Positions 5,835-14,870 of a DNA stretch of 38,744 bases are shown in pieces. The position numbers and the translations under genes are program-made. How positions within the stretch are numbered: the stretch's first letter is position 1; every line of letters starts with the position of its first letter. Under the pieces are notes generated by a model. That model saw only the letters and a list, made by a program, of their open reading frames with translations. It made no database searches and was not told where the DNA came from. This DNA comes from a virus: IMG/VR virus record IMGVR_UViG_3300015164_000004, positions 1 to 38,744 of that record; one strand, written 5' to 3'.

Positions 5835-7643
5835 TTGACTGGTAAGACCCTAGAACTATTAAATGTTATTTCTCCAGACCTTCTGGCCACACGTATCACT
5901 GAGAAGTGGTTACAGTGGGATAGCTTACGTAATGTAAAGAAGACTGACTGGGAAGAAATTCGTAGGTACGTCTATGCCACAGATACTACCCAGACCACTA
6001 ACAACCAGTTACCCTGGAAGAATAAGACTACAGTTCCTAAGCTCTGTCAAATCAGAGATAACCTCTACGCTAACTATACTGCAACAATCTTCCCACAGAA
6101 CCAAGATAAGTGGTTAATCTGGGAAGCTAATGAACATGATTCTAATTCAGTAGACAAGCGTGATGCCATTACTAATTACATGGCATGGGCTATAAGTCAA
6201 CCTTCCTTCAAGCATGAATTGGATAAAATACTATTAGACTACATCGACTTCGGTAATTGCTTTCTCACTGTCGAATGGATTGATGAGCGTATTCAAAAGG
6301 AAGATGGTTCAACTCAGATGGGCTACGTAGGCCCAGGCCTGAGACGCATCAGTCCCTTAGATATTGTATTCAACCCTACCGCAGAGAACTTCATTTCCTC
6401 TCCTAAGATCATCCGTTCTTTAATTAGTATGGGTGAACTTAAGAAGATGTTAGATAAGATGTCTAACAATGAGAATAGGGAAGCTTACGAAGAGTTATAT
6501 AAATACTTAAAGGATGTACGCTTTCATGCCAGAAACTTCCAAGGGGATTGGATACAAAGAGATCATCTCTATGCTATGGACGGCTTTACAAGTTTCAGAG
6601 CCTACCTTATGTCGGACTTCGTTGAAGTGCTCACCCTCTACGGAGATTGGTATGATCCGTACAACGATAAGTTCCAAGAGAACCGTGTTATTACTGTCGT
6701 AGACAGACATAAGTTAATTGATAATAAAGCTAATCCTTCCTTCTTCGGTTACCCCCCAATCTACCACTGCCCCTGGCGCAAGAAACAAGATAATCTGTGG
6801 GGAATGGGACCTTTAGACAACTTAATTGGTATGCAATACCGTATGGATCACATGGAGAACATGAAAGCTGATGTTCTTGATTTGATTACATACCCAGTGC
6901 AAAAGGTCAAAGGCTTCGTAGAAGACTTCACTTGGCAGCCAGGGGAGAAGATCTTTGTCTCAGATGAAGGTGACGTAGAACTTATCTGTCCTGATGTAGA
7001 TGCTCTTAAGGCTAACTTAGAAATACAGAACTTAGAACGTCTCATGGAAGAGATGGCCGGTGCACCTAGAGAAGCCATGGGCTTCCGTACACCAGGCGAG
7101 AAGACTAAGTACGAAGTACAACGCATGGAGAATGCAGCTTCACGTATCTTCCAGAACAAGTGCTTCCAATTCTCCGAGATGGGCTTTGAACCTGCAATCA
7201 ATGCCATGCTTGAATTAGCTAGGCGTAACCTCACAGGTTCCTTAGTAATCAAAGTATTCAACGATGATTTCAAAGTAGCTTCTTTCCAAACCTTAACTGT
7301 CGAAGACATCACAGGCATTGGTAGAATTAAACCTGTGGCTGTGAAACACTTCGCAGAACAAGCAGACTTAATTCAGAACTTAACTAACTTAACTAACTCC
7401 CCCCTATGGCCTACCGTTCAACCTCACTTCTCAGGTATTAAACTAGCCAAACTTGTCTCTAATATATTTGGTCTAGATAACTACGATGTCAATATTCCTT
7501 ACGTAGGGATGTCTGAACAAGCCGAAGGACAGAAGTTTGTCAATGCTCTACAAGAGCAAGTACACATGTCTGCAGGTACAGCTACAGGGTTAGGTGGAGA
7601 CTATGACTTACATTCTCAACCAGGACCACAGAGGCCACAGTAA
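5835..7643 (+). CDS. Portal (head-to-tail connector) protein
   Basis: Forms the dodecameric ring at one capsid vertex through which DNA enters and leaves. At 602 aa it is in the size range of podovirus portals. It begins MTGKTLELLNVISPDLLATR and has the usual mix of an N-terminal helical region, a long wing (GPGLRRISPLDIVFNPTAEN), and a C-terminal helical stem rich in Leu/Asn and Gln. The start is TTG at 5835, chosen because GGAGGGG lies about 11 nt upstream and no ATG fits. Order terminase-portal-small protein-scaffold-capsid supports the call. Its last base overlaps the ATG of the next gene. Confidence 0.9.
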   Translation: MTGKTLELLNVISPDLLATRITEKWLQWDSLRNVKKTDWEEIRRYVYATDTTQTTNNQLPWKNKTTVPKLCQIRDNLYANYTATIFPQNQDKWLIWEANEHDSNSVDKRDAITNYMAWAISQPSFKHELDKILLDYIDFGNCFLTVEWIDERIQKEDGSTQMGYVGPGLRRISPLDIVFNPTAENFISSPKIIRSLISMGELKKMLDKMSNNENREAYEELYKYLKDVRFHARNFQGDWIQRDHLYAMDGFTSFRAYLMSDFVEVLTLYGDWYDPYNDKFQENRVITVVDRHKLIDNKANPSFFGYPPIYHCPWRKKQDNLWGMGPLDNLIGMQYRMDHMENMKADVLDLITYPVQKVKGFVEDFTWQPGEKIFVSDEGDVELICPDVDALKANLEIQNLERLMEEMAGAPREAMGFRTPGEKTKYEVQRMENAASRIFQNKCFQFSEMGFEPAINAMLELARRNLTGSLVIKVFNDDFKVASFQTLTVEDITGIGRIKPVAVKHFAEQADLIQNLTNLTNSPLWPTVQPHFSGIKLAKLVSNIFGLDNYDVNIPYVGMSEQAEGQKFVNALQEQVHMSAGTATGLGGDYDLHSQPGPQRPQ

Positions 7644-7921
7644 TGTATTCCATTTGGACTAAACATCTCAAAGACAAAGAAGATAAAGACAAGTTCGAAG
7701 CGAGTATGAAGCATTCCAAATGGGTCTTAGAACGTCTGGATATAGTCCTAGACGAGATGCAGAGGAATGTAGAGACTACAGAAATAAATGCTAAAGTCTA
7801 TGATAAACCTAATTGGTCTCATTGGCAGGCGCATCATAATGGATACAAGAATTGTATTCAATCTATTAAGAAACTAATTAACCTAGACCAAAAGGAACAA
7901 CATGACAGACCAGTTACTTGA
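7643..7921 (+). CDS. Hypothetical protein between portal and scaffold, 92 aa
   Basis: Begins MYSIWTKHLKDKEDKDKFEA; mostly helical and charged, with two Trp-containing segments (PNWSHWQAHHNGY). It overlaps the portal gene by one base and the scaffold gene by 20 bases. Small helical proteins are often found at this place in podovirus head operons, but I know no defined role. No metal site or membrane segment. Confidence 0.75.
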   Translation: MYSIWTKHLKDKEDKDKFEASMKHSKWVLERLDIVLDEMQRNVETTEINAKVYDKPNWSHWQAHHNGYKNCIQSIKKLINLDQKEQHDRPVT

Positions 7922-8672
7922 GACAGACCCGTCTACAATAGATGACAATAAAGACTACTACTCTGAACTCGTAGGTGAAGGCAAGAAGTATAAGGATGAA
8001 AAGGCTCTGGCCAAAGCAGTAATGCACGGCACGAGCACTATTGATCTTTATAAGACACGTATGGATCAAATGCGTGAAGACATGCTTAAGTTACGAGAAG
8101 ATAATTTAGCCAAGGCTAACCTGGAAGATTTGATTGACCAACTATCAAAGAAACAGAATACAAATCACGAATTACCCCCTGTGAAAGAAGAGAAGCCGGG
8201 CATGAGCACTGACGACTTAGAAAGCTTATTTGAAACTAAACTTCAGCAACATGAACTGAAGAAGAAAGCAGATGAGAATTTAAATGCAGTCAGGGCTAAA
8301 CTTAAGGAACAATTAGGAGATAAAGCTCCTGAAATCCTTAAGCAACGTACACAAGAATTAGGATTAACTGATCAGGAAGTTAGTGATCTTGCTAAGAAAT
8401 CTCCTACAGCTCTCTTGAGAGTCTTAGGGTTAGAACAGCAGAATAACCAATCTTATTTTCAGTCGCCTCCTCGATCTGATAAGCGAACGGACAACTTCGC
8501 TCCCACTGGTGAAAAGAAACGCACGTGGTCGTACTATCAGGAACTGAAGAAGGCTAATCCTCAGTTGTACTACGATCCCAAAATAGCAGTCCAAATGCAG
8601 AAAGATGCCATTGAATACGGCGAAAGCTTTAGAGATGGAAACTACTATGTACGTGGACTACACGAACAATAA
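7902..8672 (+). CDS. Capsid scaffolding protein
   Basis: Helps coat subunits assemble around the portal and is removed before or during packaging. At 256 aa it is highly charged, helical and almost without Cys or Trp. It has coiled-coil stretches (residues about 45-85 and 105-155, including KKADENLNAVRAKLKEQLGD) and ends in a short Tyr/Arg-rich helix. That composition and the position directly before the major capsid gene are what define phage scaffolds; there is no sequence motif. It may also have the tail-end helix that binds coat protein. Confidence 0.8.
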   Translation: MTDQLLETDPSTIDDNKDYYSELVGEGKKYKDEKALAKAVMHGTSTIDLYKTRMDQMREDMLKLREDNLAKANLEDLIDQLSKKQNTNHELPPVKEEKPGMSTDDLESLFETKLQQHELKKKADENLNAVRAKLKEQLGDKAPEILKQRTQELGLTDQEVSDLAKKSPTALLRVLGLEQQNNQSYFQSPPRSDKRTDNFAPTGEKKRTWSYYQELKKANPQLYYDPKIAVQMQKDAIEYGESFRDGNYYVRGLHEQ

Positions 8673-8675
8673 CTT

Positions 8676-8694
8676 GTCAATCCTCTTGATTGAC
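8676..8694 (+). promoter_or_regulatory. Perfect hairpin before the major capsid gene
   Basis: GTCAATC (8676-8682) and GATTGAC (8688-8694) pair perfectly around the loop CTCTT, just after the scaffold stop. Only a TTT follows, so it is a poor intrinsic terminator. It could be an RNA processing or stabilising hairpin at the 5' end of the capsid message. The capsid ribosome site AAAGGA follows about 10 nt later. Confidence 0.55.
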
Positions 8695-8715
8695 TTTAAC
8701 TAAAGGACATAACAA

Positions 8716-9681
8716 ATGGCTGGCTTTACAGATGCCAACACTAGTTATTTAGTCCGAAGTAATATTTGGTCTCGTCAGATCAAAGAACTGCTTCTGGACG
8801 AACTTAACGCCATGAAGTTTGTCCGGATTATCTCTGACTTCCCAGATGGTTATACAATCAATATCCCAAGTATTGGTGAAGCCCATCAGGATGACTTTAC
8901 CGAAGGCCAGGCGATCAAGTATCGCTCTATGGACACAGGTAACTTCACCTTCTCTTTCGATCAGTACAAATATAGTGCTAATGCGATTTCCGAGAAGTTC
9001 AAGAGAGACAGCTACTATTCACAAGATGTGATCGCGGCCTTCGTGCCTCGTCAACATCGTGTGCTTATGGAAGGCGTGGAAACACGCATTCTTGCTGTCG
9101 CTAATTCCGGCCAGACTGCATCGGACCCCAACAACATTAACTCGCAGGCTCACCGCTTCGTAGCCTCGGGTACACAGAACTCTGCAGTTGCAATGACTCT
9201 TGCGGACTTCGCTCGGGCAGACATGTCTCTGTTCAAGGCGAACGTTCCTCTGAATAACAAAGTTGCAATCGTAGATCCTTCTGTGGCTTACACTCTTCAG
9301 ACTCAGACTAACCTTGTCAACCTCATCACTCCTAATCCCATGTGGCAGAGTGTTGCGTTTGACGGTGCTGTGACGGGCTTCAAGTTCCGTTTCAACATCT
9401 TCGGTTACGATCTGTATGTTTCTAACTACCTGCCCGCAGTGGGTAGTGAAACGGTCTCAAGTGTATCCGGGACAAATCTTGTTGCTAACTATCTCTTCTC
9501 TGCTACCCAAGGCGATACTTGTCCCTGGATGGGTGCATTTAGGCAGATGCCTACAGTGTACTCGGAGTTCAATAAAGATCTCCAACAGGAAGAGTATCTG
9601 ACCATTTGCGAATACGGTTTCAAGCTGTATCGCCCGGAAAACTTGGTCACCATTCTAACCAGCACAGCTGTTGTGTCGTAA
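8716..9681 (+). CDS. Major capsid protein
   Basis: HK97-fold coat protein, 321 aa. It begins MAGFTDANTSYLVRSNIWSR and contains the expected N-arm, an E-loop-like stretch around EGQAIKYRSMDTGNF, a helical P-domain (QHRVLMEGVETRILAVANSG) and a beta-rich A-domain towards the C-terminus. Size and position after the scaffold fit. Codons here end in C or G more often than in the flanking genes, which fits the most strongly expressed phage protein. A good ribosome site (AAAGGA) precedes the ATG. Confidence 0.92.
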   Translation: MAGFTDANTSYLVRSNIWSRQIKELLLDELNAMKFVRIISDFPDGYTINIPSIGEAHQDDFTEGQAIKYRSMDTGNFTFSFDQYKYSANAISEKFKRDSYYSQDVIAAFVPRQHRVLMEGVETRILAVANSGQTASDPNNINSQAHRFVASGTQNSAVAMTLADFARADMSLFKANVPLNNKVAIVDPSVAYTLQTQTNLVNLITPNPMWQSVAFDGAVTGFKFRFNIFGYDLYVSNYLPAVGSETVSSVSGTNLVANYLFSATQGDTCPWMGAFRQMPTVYSEFNKDLQQEEYLTICEYGFKLYRPENLVTILTSTAVVS

Positions 9682-9693
9682 GGAGGTGAACAT

Positions 9694-10221
9694 ATGAGTT
9701 CTGGAAATTGGTTAAACGCTGACGGTCTCTACCTTGAATTTGGTACGACTAAGCCAGCAACAGACGCTGCAGGCGACTATAAGGGCTTTGGTTCAAACCG
9801 GGTCTTTGAAGTTGTCTTGGATTTAACTACGTTAACTGCCACCGCAGGTGCGACGATTATATCTAATAATCTTCGTCCTATGGGTCCCAGTATGATGATT
9901 GAGCAGGTTGAGGTGTATACCGAGACTGCTGCAACAGGTACTGGTGCTGCACTTAATGTTGGTTTAATTAAGCAGGATCGTTCTACTGAAGTAGATTTCG
10001 ACGGTCTTATTGCTGCACTTCCTCTTACGAGCATGGATGTGCTCGGAGAGAAGACTACACTCAATGTCGGAAGTACGTATGCTGGTGCCTTGATTGGTGC
10101 TAAGCCTACGTCTACTGAGACTGGGCTGTATCTGTGTGCAGACTATGATACCGCTGCATTTACTGCAGGTAAGGTTCGTATTCGTGTTCTCTATCACGGT
10201 TACGGTACTATTACTCAGTAA
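9694..10221 (+). CDS. Capsid-associated structural protein, 175 aa
   Basis: The strongest ribosome site in the window (AAGGAGGTGA) lies before the ATG at 9694, pointing to heavy expression. The protein begins MSSGNWLNADGLYLEFGTTK and is Thr/Ala/Gly-rich and beta-predicted, with no catalytic motif. It lies 12 bases after the coat gene and before a terminator-like hairpin. A head decoration or minor head protein is the likeliest role, by position and expression only. Confidence 0.75.
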   Translation: MSSGNWLNADGLYLEFGTTKPATDAAGDYKGFGSNRVFEVVLDLTTLTATAGATIISNNLRPMGPSMMIEQVEVYTETAATGTGAALNVGLIKQDRSTEVDFDGLIAALPLTSMDVLGEKTTLNVGSTYAGALIGAKPTSTETGLYLCADYDTAAFTAGKVRIRVLYHGYGTITQ

Positions 10222-10229
10222 CTAAGCTA

Positions 10230-10257
10230 GGAGAGCTTCTTAACGGGGCTCTCCTTT
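10230..10257 (+). terminator. Hairpin terminator-like element
   Basis: GGAGAGC (10230-10236) pairs with GCTCTCC (10248-10254) around an 11-base loop and is followed by TTT. A short T-run makes it a partial terminator at best. It lies between two structural genes and may adjust their relative expression. Confidence 0.6.
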
Positions 10258-10277
10258 CCAATAACAAGGAGATAACT

Positions 10278-10865
10278 ATGGGTATTCCATATGATCTTGG
10301 CGGAAATGATATTTCCTGCAATAGTCTTGCAATTGGTGCCGCCACACCCGGAGCCACTGGGACTAGTATCTCAGGCTCTGAATTAACAGTTCTGGATAGC
10401 GTTACCCCAGGTACTGCTGCTGCTTCTAAAGCTTTAGTGCTTAATAGTTCCAGTGGTATTACTACAGGTCTTACTCTCTTAACTGCTACTACAGGTACTT
10501 TTGGTGCTCTGAACCATACAGGTCTTCTGACCCATGGTGCTGCATCTACCACTACCTCTAACGCTAGTTCAGTAACTTGTTCTAGCAATGCTGCTACGAC
10601 CACTACGCAGTATACTAAAATTACTTCAGAGTCTTTGACTACAGCTCACACTGCAAGTCAAGCACTTGTAATTACTTATACTGGTACTGCAACAACTGAC
10701 TTTGCTGTTGCAACCATAATCGGTGGTACTAATACACAGGGCGTTCCTGTGCTTAAGACTGCCTGTACAACTAATACTGTGACTATTACAATTCAGAATA
10801 ATGCAATTGCTACCAATGCTTTCAACGGTACGTTCATTATCTGGCTTCAAGTATTCAAAGCTTAA
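10278..10865 (+). CDS. Virion surface protein, 195 aa
   Basis: Begins MGIPYDLGGNDISCNSLAIG. Residues about 33-60 contain SELTVLDSVTPGTAAASKAL, a module widely seen in phage head-decoration and fibre proteins. The rest is Thr/Ala-rich beta, ending with a hydrophobic strand (FNGTFIIWLQVFKA). A ribosome site (AAGGAG) is present. Placed between two hairpins, it is probably expressed as part of the head block. It may decorate the capsid or form short head fibres. Confidence 0.75.
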   Translation: MGIPYDLGGNDISCNSLAIGAATPGATGTSISGSELTVLDSVTPGTAAASKALVLNSSSGITTGLTLLTATTGTFGALNHTGLLTHGAASTTTSNASSVTCSSNAATTTTQYTKITSESLTTAHTASQALVITYTGTATTDFAVATIIGGTNTQGVPVLKTACTTNTVTITIQNNAIATNAFNGTFIIWLQVFKA

Positions 10866-10874
10866 TTAACAATA

Positions 10875-10892
10875 GAGGGGCTTCGGCCCCTC
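10875..10892 (+). terminator. GC-rich hairpin with TTCG loop
   Basis: GAGGGGC (10875-10881) and GCCCCTC (10886-10892) pair perfectly around the very stable TTCG tetraloop. No T-run follows (ATCCC), so it may act as an RNA 3'-end stabiliser or a weak or factor-dependent terminator at the end of the head gene block. Confidence 0.65.
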
Positions 10893-10913
10893 ATCCCTAA
10901 AGGAAGAACATTC

Positions 10914-11078
10914 ATGGAACGACAAGAAATCCAAGACCGAATTAATCTTCTGTTAAAAGAACAGGAACAGGTTAAAACAGTACTCGGCTCTTACGAAGGA
11001 GCTATCCAAGATTGTAAGTATTGGCTACAGAAACTTGATACTCCTAATACAGAACCTGAAAGTCCAAAGGAAGAATAA
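10914..11078 (+). CDS. Small coiled-coil protein, 54 aa
   Basis: ATG at 10914 follows AAAGGAAGAAC, giving MERQEIQDRINLLLKEQEQV and ending TEPESPKEE. The first 40 residues form a heptad-patterned helix and the tail is acidic and Pro-rich. It sits directly before the long tail-fibre gene. No family recognised; a fibre chaperone or attachment helper is possible by position only. Confidence 0.65.
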   Translation: MERQEIQDRINLLLKEQEQVKTVLGSYEGAIQDCKYWLQKLDTPNTEPESPKEE

Positions 11079-11086
11079 TCTAACTC

Positions 11087-14000
11087 ATGGCTAAATTAAC
11101 ACTCAATGACTTAGTAAATCTGCAGAACGAAACTACTGCAGTTACATTAGTTAATGCTAATAATACTTTAATTGAAACTGCTCTGGAGAACACTCTCTCT
11201 AGGGACGGTACTTCACCTAATCAAATGGGTGCTGATTTAGACATAAATTCTCACCGAGTCATAAACGTATCTCCAGGTGTGGCTGGTACAGACGCAGTTA
11301 ACGTCAACCAGTTAAACTCCAGTTCTGGAGGTGGTGGTAGTGGAGGACTTCCTGTTGGAGGTTCTACCGGACAAATCTTAACTAAAGCATCTAGTACAGA
11401 CTTCGATGCAATATGGTCTGCAGCTTCATTAAGTTTACCTTTATCTGCGGCGTCAGGAGGTACAGGACAATCCTCCTATACTGTAGGAGATCTATTATAT
11501 GCTTCTGGTGCAACTACTCTATCTAAATTAGCAGATGTTGCAACAGGTCAAGTCCTTATTTCAGGTGGTGTAGGCGTGGCTCCAACTTGGTCGGCTACTC
11601 CCACAGTAAGTTCATTAACTTCAGTCGGTACAATTACTTTTGGTACAGGTACAATCTCAGGATTGAATGTTAAAACCGTTCCAAATTTAACTTTAGATTA
11701 CTTATTATTACTGGACAATGTAGGCCCTTCGTTTAAGAAGTTTATACCAGGATCTATTCTAGCAAGTTTGAGTGGTGTTCTTTCTGTTACTACAGATGGG
11801 ACTGCCTCTTTAGTAACTAACAGTATAACCAATTCTAAAATAGCAGTAGGTGGAATAGCTACTTTCAAAGGTAATCCAGGTAACAGCGGGGTTTATACAA
11901 ATACAGGTTTTACTCAAGATATTGATATCGCCTCTACTCAATTTATTACCCCAGTACTTTTAGATACAACTGGAGATCTTCTTTGGGTACGTAGAAATAA
12001 TACAACGCTCGGGTGTATTACTCCTGCTAACCTTGCAACTGCGTTAGGCGTAGGTCCTGCCGCAGGTGTGGCTAGTATTGATGGCGCTTCTGGAGTTCTT
12101 ACTGGGTATGCTAGACATATTTCTGATAACAGAATGTATGGGGGCTCTGGTAATTTAACCTTAACGGGGACATCTAATACTACTTTTGGTTTTGGTAGTG
12201 GAACTTCATTAACCACGGGGGTTTCTAATACCTTCTTAGGAAATGCTGTCGGAACAGGTACAACTACAGGCGGTGGTAACATAGGTATAGGTGCTTCTGT
12301 ATTAACACAAAATATAGATGGCGCAGAAAATACTGCTGTAGGTAATACAGCTCTTTACAACACTAGAGGTAATTCTCCTGGAACTGGTCAACGGTATGCA
12401 GGTGGAGTAGTGTCTGGACCAAACTACGGTGCTATTACAATTACACTCAGTAACCCAGGTACAATTAATTCCCCGGTTCACGGATTAACTCCTGGAGCAG
12501 CTATTGTTTTCGCTACAAATGGAACATTACCAAGCTCCTTTTCAAATAGTACAGGTGCTAGTCCAGACAATATAAATTTAATTGGTAAACCTTGGTACGT
12601 AGCTTCTTCAGGCCTTGCTACAGACTCTTTTAAGATTGCAGAGTATCCAGGTGGACCTGCACTACAAATAAATGGGTCTCAGTCGGGGACTCACGATTAT
12701 CTTTCTTACGGGGCTTATAGTGGATCAGAGAATACTGCTATAGGTTCTCAGACCATGTATGCAAATACCTACGGTCATTTTAACACTGCTTTAGGTTTAT
12801 TCGCACTACAGTGGGGGGAGTTAACTTCAGAAAATACTGCTCTTGGTAATGATGCTATGGTTTCTCAAACCTATGGTACAGGTAATACAGCGGTAGGTGG
12901 TAATTCTCTAGGAGGGGATTACGACCCTGTAGCTGGTGGAACTAGACCTGGTTCTACACACGTTGGATCAGAGAATACCGCTCTTGGTTTTAATTCCATG
13001 ATTGGGAAACAATTAGTTCATACTACACATACCGGTTATAATAATACAGCGGTAGGGACTAATTCTTTATTTCAACATAGTACTGGAGTTGGAAATACTT
13101 GCATAGGACATAGTTCCTTGGCTATTTGTGATGCTGGGGGGACTAATATTGCCTTAGGTTATGGGGCATTAAATACACTTACAAGTGGAAGTAGCAATAT
13201 TGCAATTGGATTTTTTCCTGGTACGACCAGAGCAAATCCAGCTTTTAACTCAGCTCTTCCAGCTGCTTCTTTGTATACTCCTGCAGATATTACTTCTTAC
13301 CCAAACATACCTTTTACAGGAACTAATAATATCTTCGTAGGACATGGTTCTTCAGGTCTCTGCGGAATTGAAGCCGGGGCTGGTAACGTATTCTTAGGAA
13401 ATAACTTAGTAGCTGCATCAGACACTACTAATAACATTTACATCGGAGATGGTGCAGGCCATATCCGTATGCAAGCTAATTCTTCCGGTGTCTGGCGTAT
13501 TAATAATCTTACTGCAGGTGCTGTTTCTTCGGCCAGTGATGGAACACTTTCAAGTGGAACCCTTACTGTACCTCTCGGTGGTACAAATAAAACTTCTTTC
13601 ACTGCTTATTCAGTACTTTGTGGAGGAACTACTTCTACAAGTGCACTTCAGAATGTAGTTGGAGTAGGTACTGTAGGACAAGTTCTTACTTCTGCTGGTG
13701 CTGCTGCTCTCCCTGCTTGGGCAGATGCTACTGTAGGGGGTACTGTTAATGGAGGCACTGCGGGACAGCTTGCTTACTATGCAACCACTACTACAGCAGT
13801 TTCTGGAAATGCTAATGCAACTATAAGTGGTGCTGCTGTTACATTAGGTGTAGCCAGCTCCGCTACTGGACAACTTAAGTTAGCTAACAGTACTAACGCT
13901 AACGTAATTACTGTTCAAGCTCCTGTTACTTCTTCTTCCTATACTTTCAAGCTTCCTACTACCGCAGGTTCAAACACTAACGTTCTTTCTACAGATGGTT

Positions 14001-14857
14001 CAGGTAACTTATCCTGGTCTGCTTCTGGAGGTACAGGAACTGTAACAAGTGTTGCTACTTCATACCCACTATCTGGTGGAGCAATTACAACTACAGGTAC
14101 TTTAACTTCAGTCGGACCTACATTCTCAGGAAAACTTTCAGTTACATCTACAACTCAACTTACATTCTCTCCATACAAAGGAGATGTAATTAAGATTGGT
14201 GGGGTTGTATACCAAATTCCCAGTGCAGGAATAACTACTGGAGGAACAACTTCAGGGCTAAGTGCAAACTCAAATTACTATGTCTATGTATTTAATAATT
14301 CAGGTACACTAAATATGGAAATATCTGCTACAGGACATGCTACCAGTTCTACAGCAGGTAACATTGGTACTGAAATCAAGACTGGAGATGATACTAGATC
14401 TTTAGTTGGGATGGTTAGAACAAATGGTAGTACACAGTTTGTGGATAGTGCTGCTACTAGATATTTAATAAACTGGTTTAATCGTAAACCTAAATATGCA
14501 AGTAATACACAAAGTGGGTCAGTTACCCTCAATACTTATACAACATTAACGGGGGGTACAGACCCTGCATTTTTAGCGTGGAATGGCGACAGTGTTATGC
14601 TTGCAGCCTCTGGCTATGGGTCTAATACCAACGTTGGAGCAATTCAATATTTTGCATTAGGTATTTTAGGAACAATTACTGGAAATAGTGACGTACAAGA
14701 CCAAGGTTCCACTGCAGGTTACTTCTGTGCATTCGCTATAACAGATGCTTATGAAATATCTGGGGATGGAAGGTACACTCTTACCGCTCATGGCGCAGCC
14801 TCTGCAGGAACCTCCACGTATCCGCGAATACTCTTACAAGCATTATTACACATATAA
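11087..14857 (+). CDS. Long tail fibre / receptor-binding protein, 1256 aa
   Basis: Trimeric host-binding fibre. Residues about 1-65 (TLNDLVNLQNETTAVTLVNA, then LSRDGTSPNQMGADLDINS) match the particle-anchoring N-terminus common to many phage fibres. Residues about 115-200 are Gly/Thr repeats (SGGTGQSSYTVGDLLYAS). Residues about 355-720 hold many NTAVG/NTALG/NIAIG units spaced 20-40 residues apart, like the YadA-type left-handed beta-roll of bacterial adhesins. After another repeat linker, the last 200 residues resemble known fibre tips (TFSPYKGDVIKIGGVVYQIP). No chaperone cleavage motif is evident. It is by far the longest surface protein and lies directly before the lysis cassette. Confidence 0.88.
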   Translation: MAKLTLNDLVNLQNETTAVTLVNANNTLIETALENTLSRDGTSPNQMGADLDINSHRVINVSPGVAGTDAVNVNQLNSSSGGGGSGGLPVGGSTGQILTKASSTDFDAIWSAASLSLPLSAASGGTGQSSYTVGDLLYASGATTLSKLADVATGQVLISGGVGVAPTWSATPTVSSLTSVGTITFGTGTISGLNVKTVPNLTLDYLLLLDNVGPSFKKFIPGSILASLSGVLSVTTDGTASLVTNSITNSKIAVGGIATFKGNPGNSGVYTNTGFTQDIDIASTQFITPVLLDTTGDLLWVRRNNTTLGCITPANLATALGVGPAAGVASIDGASGVLTGYARHISDNRMYGGSGNLTLTGTSNTTFGFGSGTSLTTGVSNTFLGNAVGTGTTTGGGNIGIGASVLTQNIDGAENTAVGNTALYNTRGNSPGTGQRYAGGVVSGPNYGAITITLSNPGTINSPVHGLTPGAAIVFATNGTLPSSFSNSTGASPDNINLIGKPWYVASSGLATDSFKIAEYPGGPALQINGSQSGTHDYLSYGAYSGSENTAIGSQTMYANTYGHFNTALGLFALQWGELTSENTALGNDAMVSQTYGTGNTAVGGNSLGGDYDPVAGGTRPGSTHVGSENTALGFNSMIGKQLVHTTHTGYNNTAVGTNSLFQHSTGVGNTCIGHSSLAICDAGGTNIALGYGALNTLTSGSSNIAIGFFPGTTRANPAFNSALPAASLYTPADITSYPNIPFTGTNNIFVGHGSSGLCGIEAGAGNVFLGNNLVAASDTTNNIYIGDGAGHIRMQANSSGVWRINNLTAGAVSSASDGTLSSGTLTVPLGGTNKTSFTAYSVLCGGTTSTSALQNVVGVGTVGQVLTSAGAAALPAWADATVGGTVNGGTAGQLAYYATTTTAVSGNANATISGAAVTLGVASSATGQLKLANSTNANVITVQAPVTSSSYTFKLPTTAGSNTNVLSTDGSGNLSWSASGGTGTVTSVATSYPLSGGAITTTGTLTSVGPTFSGKLSVTSTTQLTFSPYKGDVIKIGGVVYQIPSAGITTGGTTSGLSANSNYYVYVFNNSGTLNMEISATGHATSSTAGNIGTEIKTGDDTRSLVGMVRTNGSTQFVDSAATRYLINWFNRKPKYASNTQSGSVTLNTYTTLTGGTDPAFLAWNGDSVMLAASGYGSNTNVGAIQYFALGILGTITGNSDVQDQGSTAGYFCAFAITDAYEISGDGRYTLTAHGAASAGTSTYPRILLQALLHI

Positions 14858-14870
14858 ACAAAGGAAAAAT

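Noticed and set aside
14745-14870. Longer start for the endolysin gene
   Set aside because: It would overlap the fibre gene by over 100 bases and adds a basic, non-homologous leader; the ATG at 14871 has a good ribosome site.
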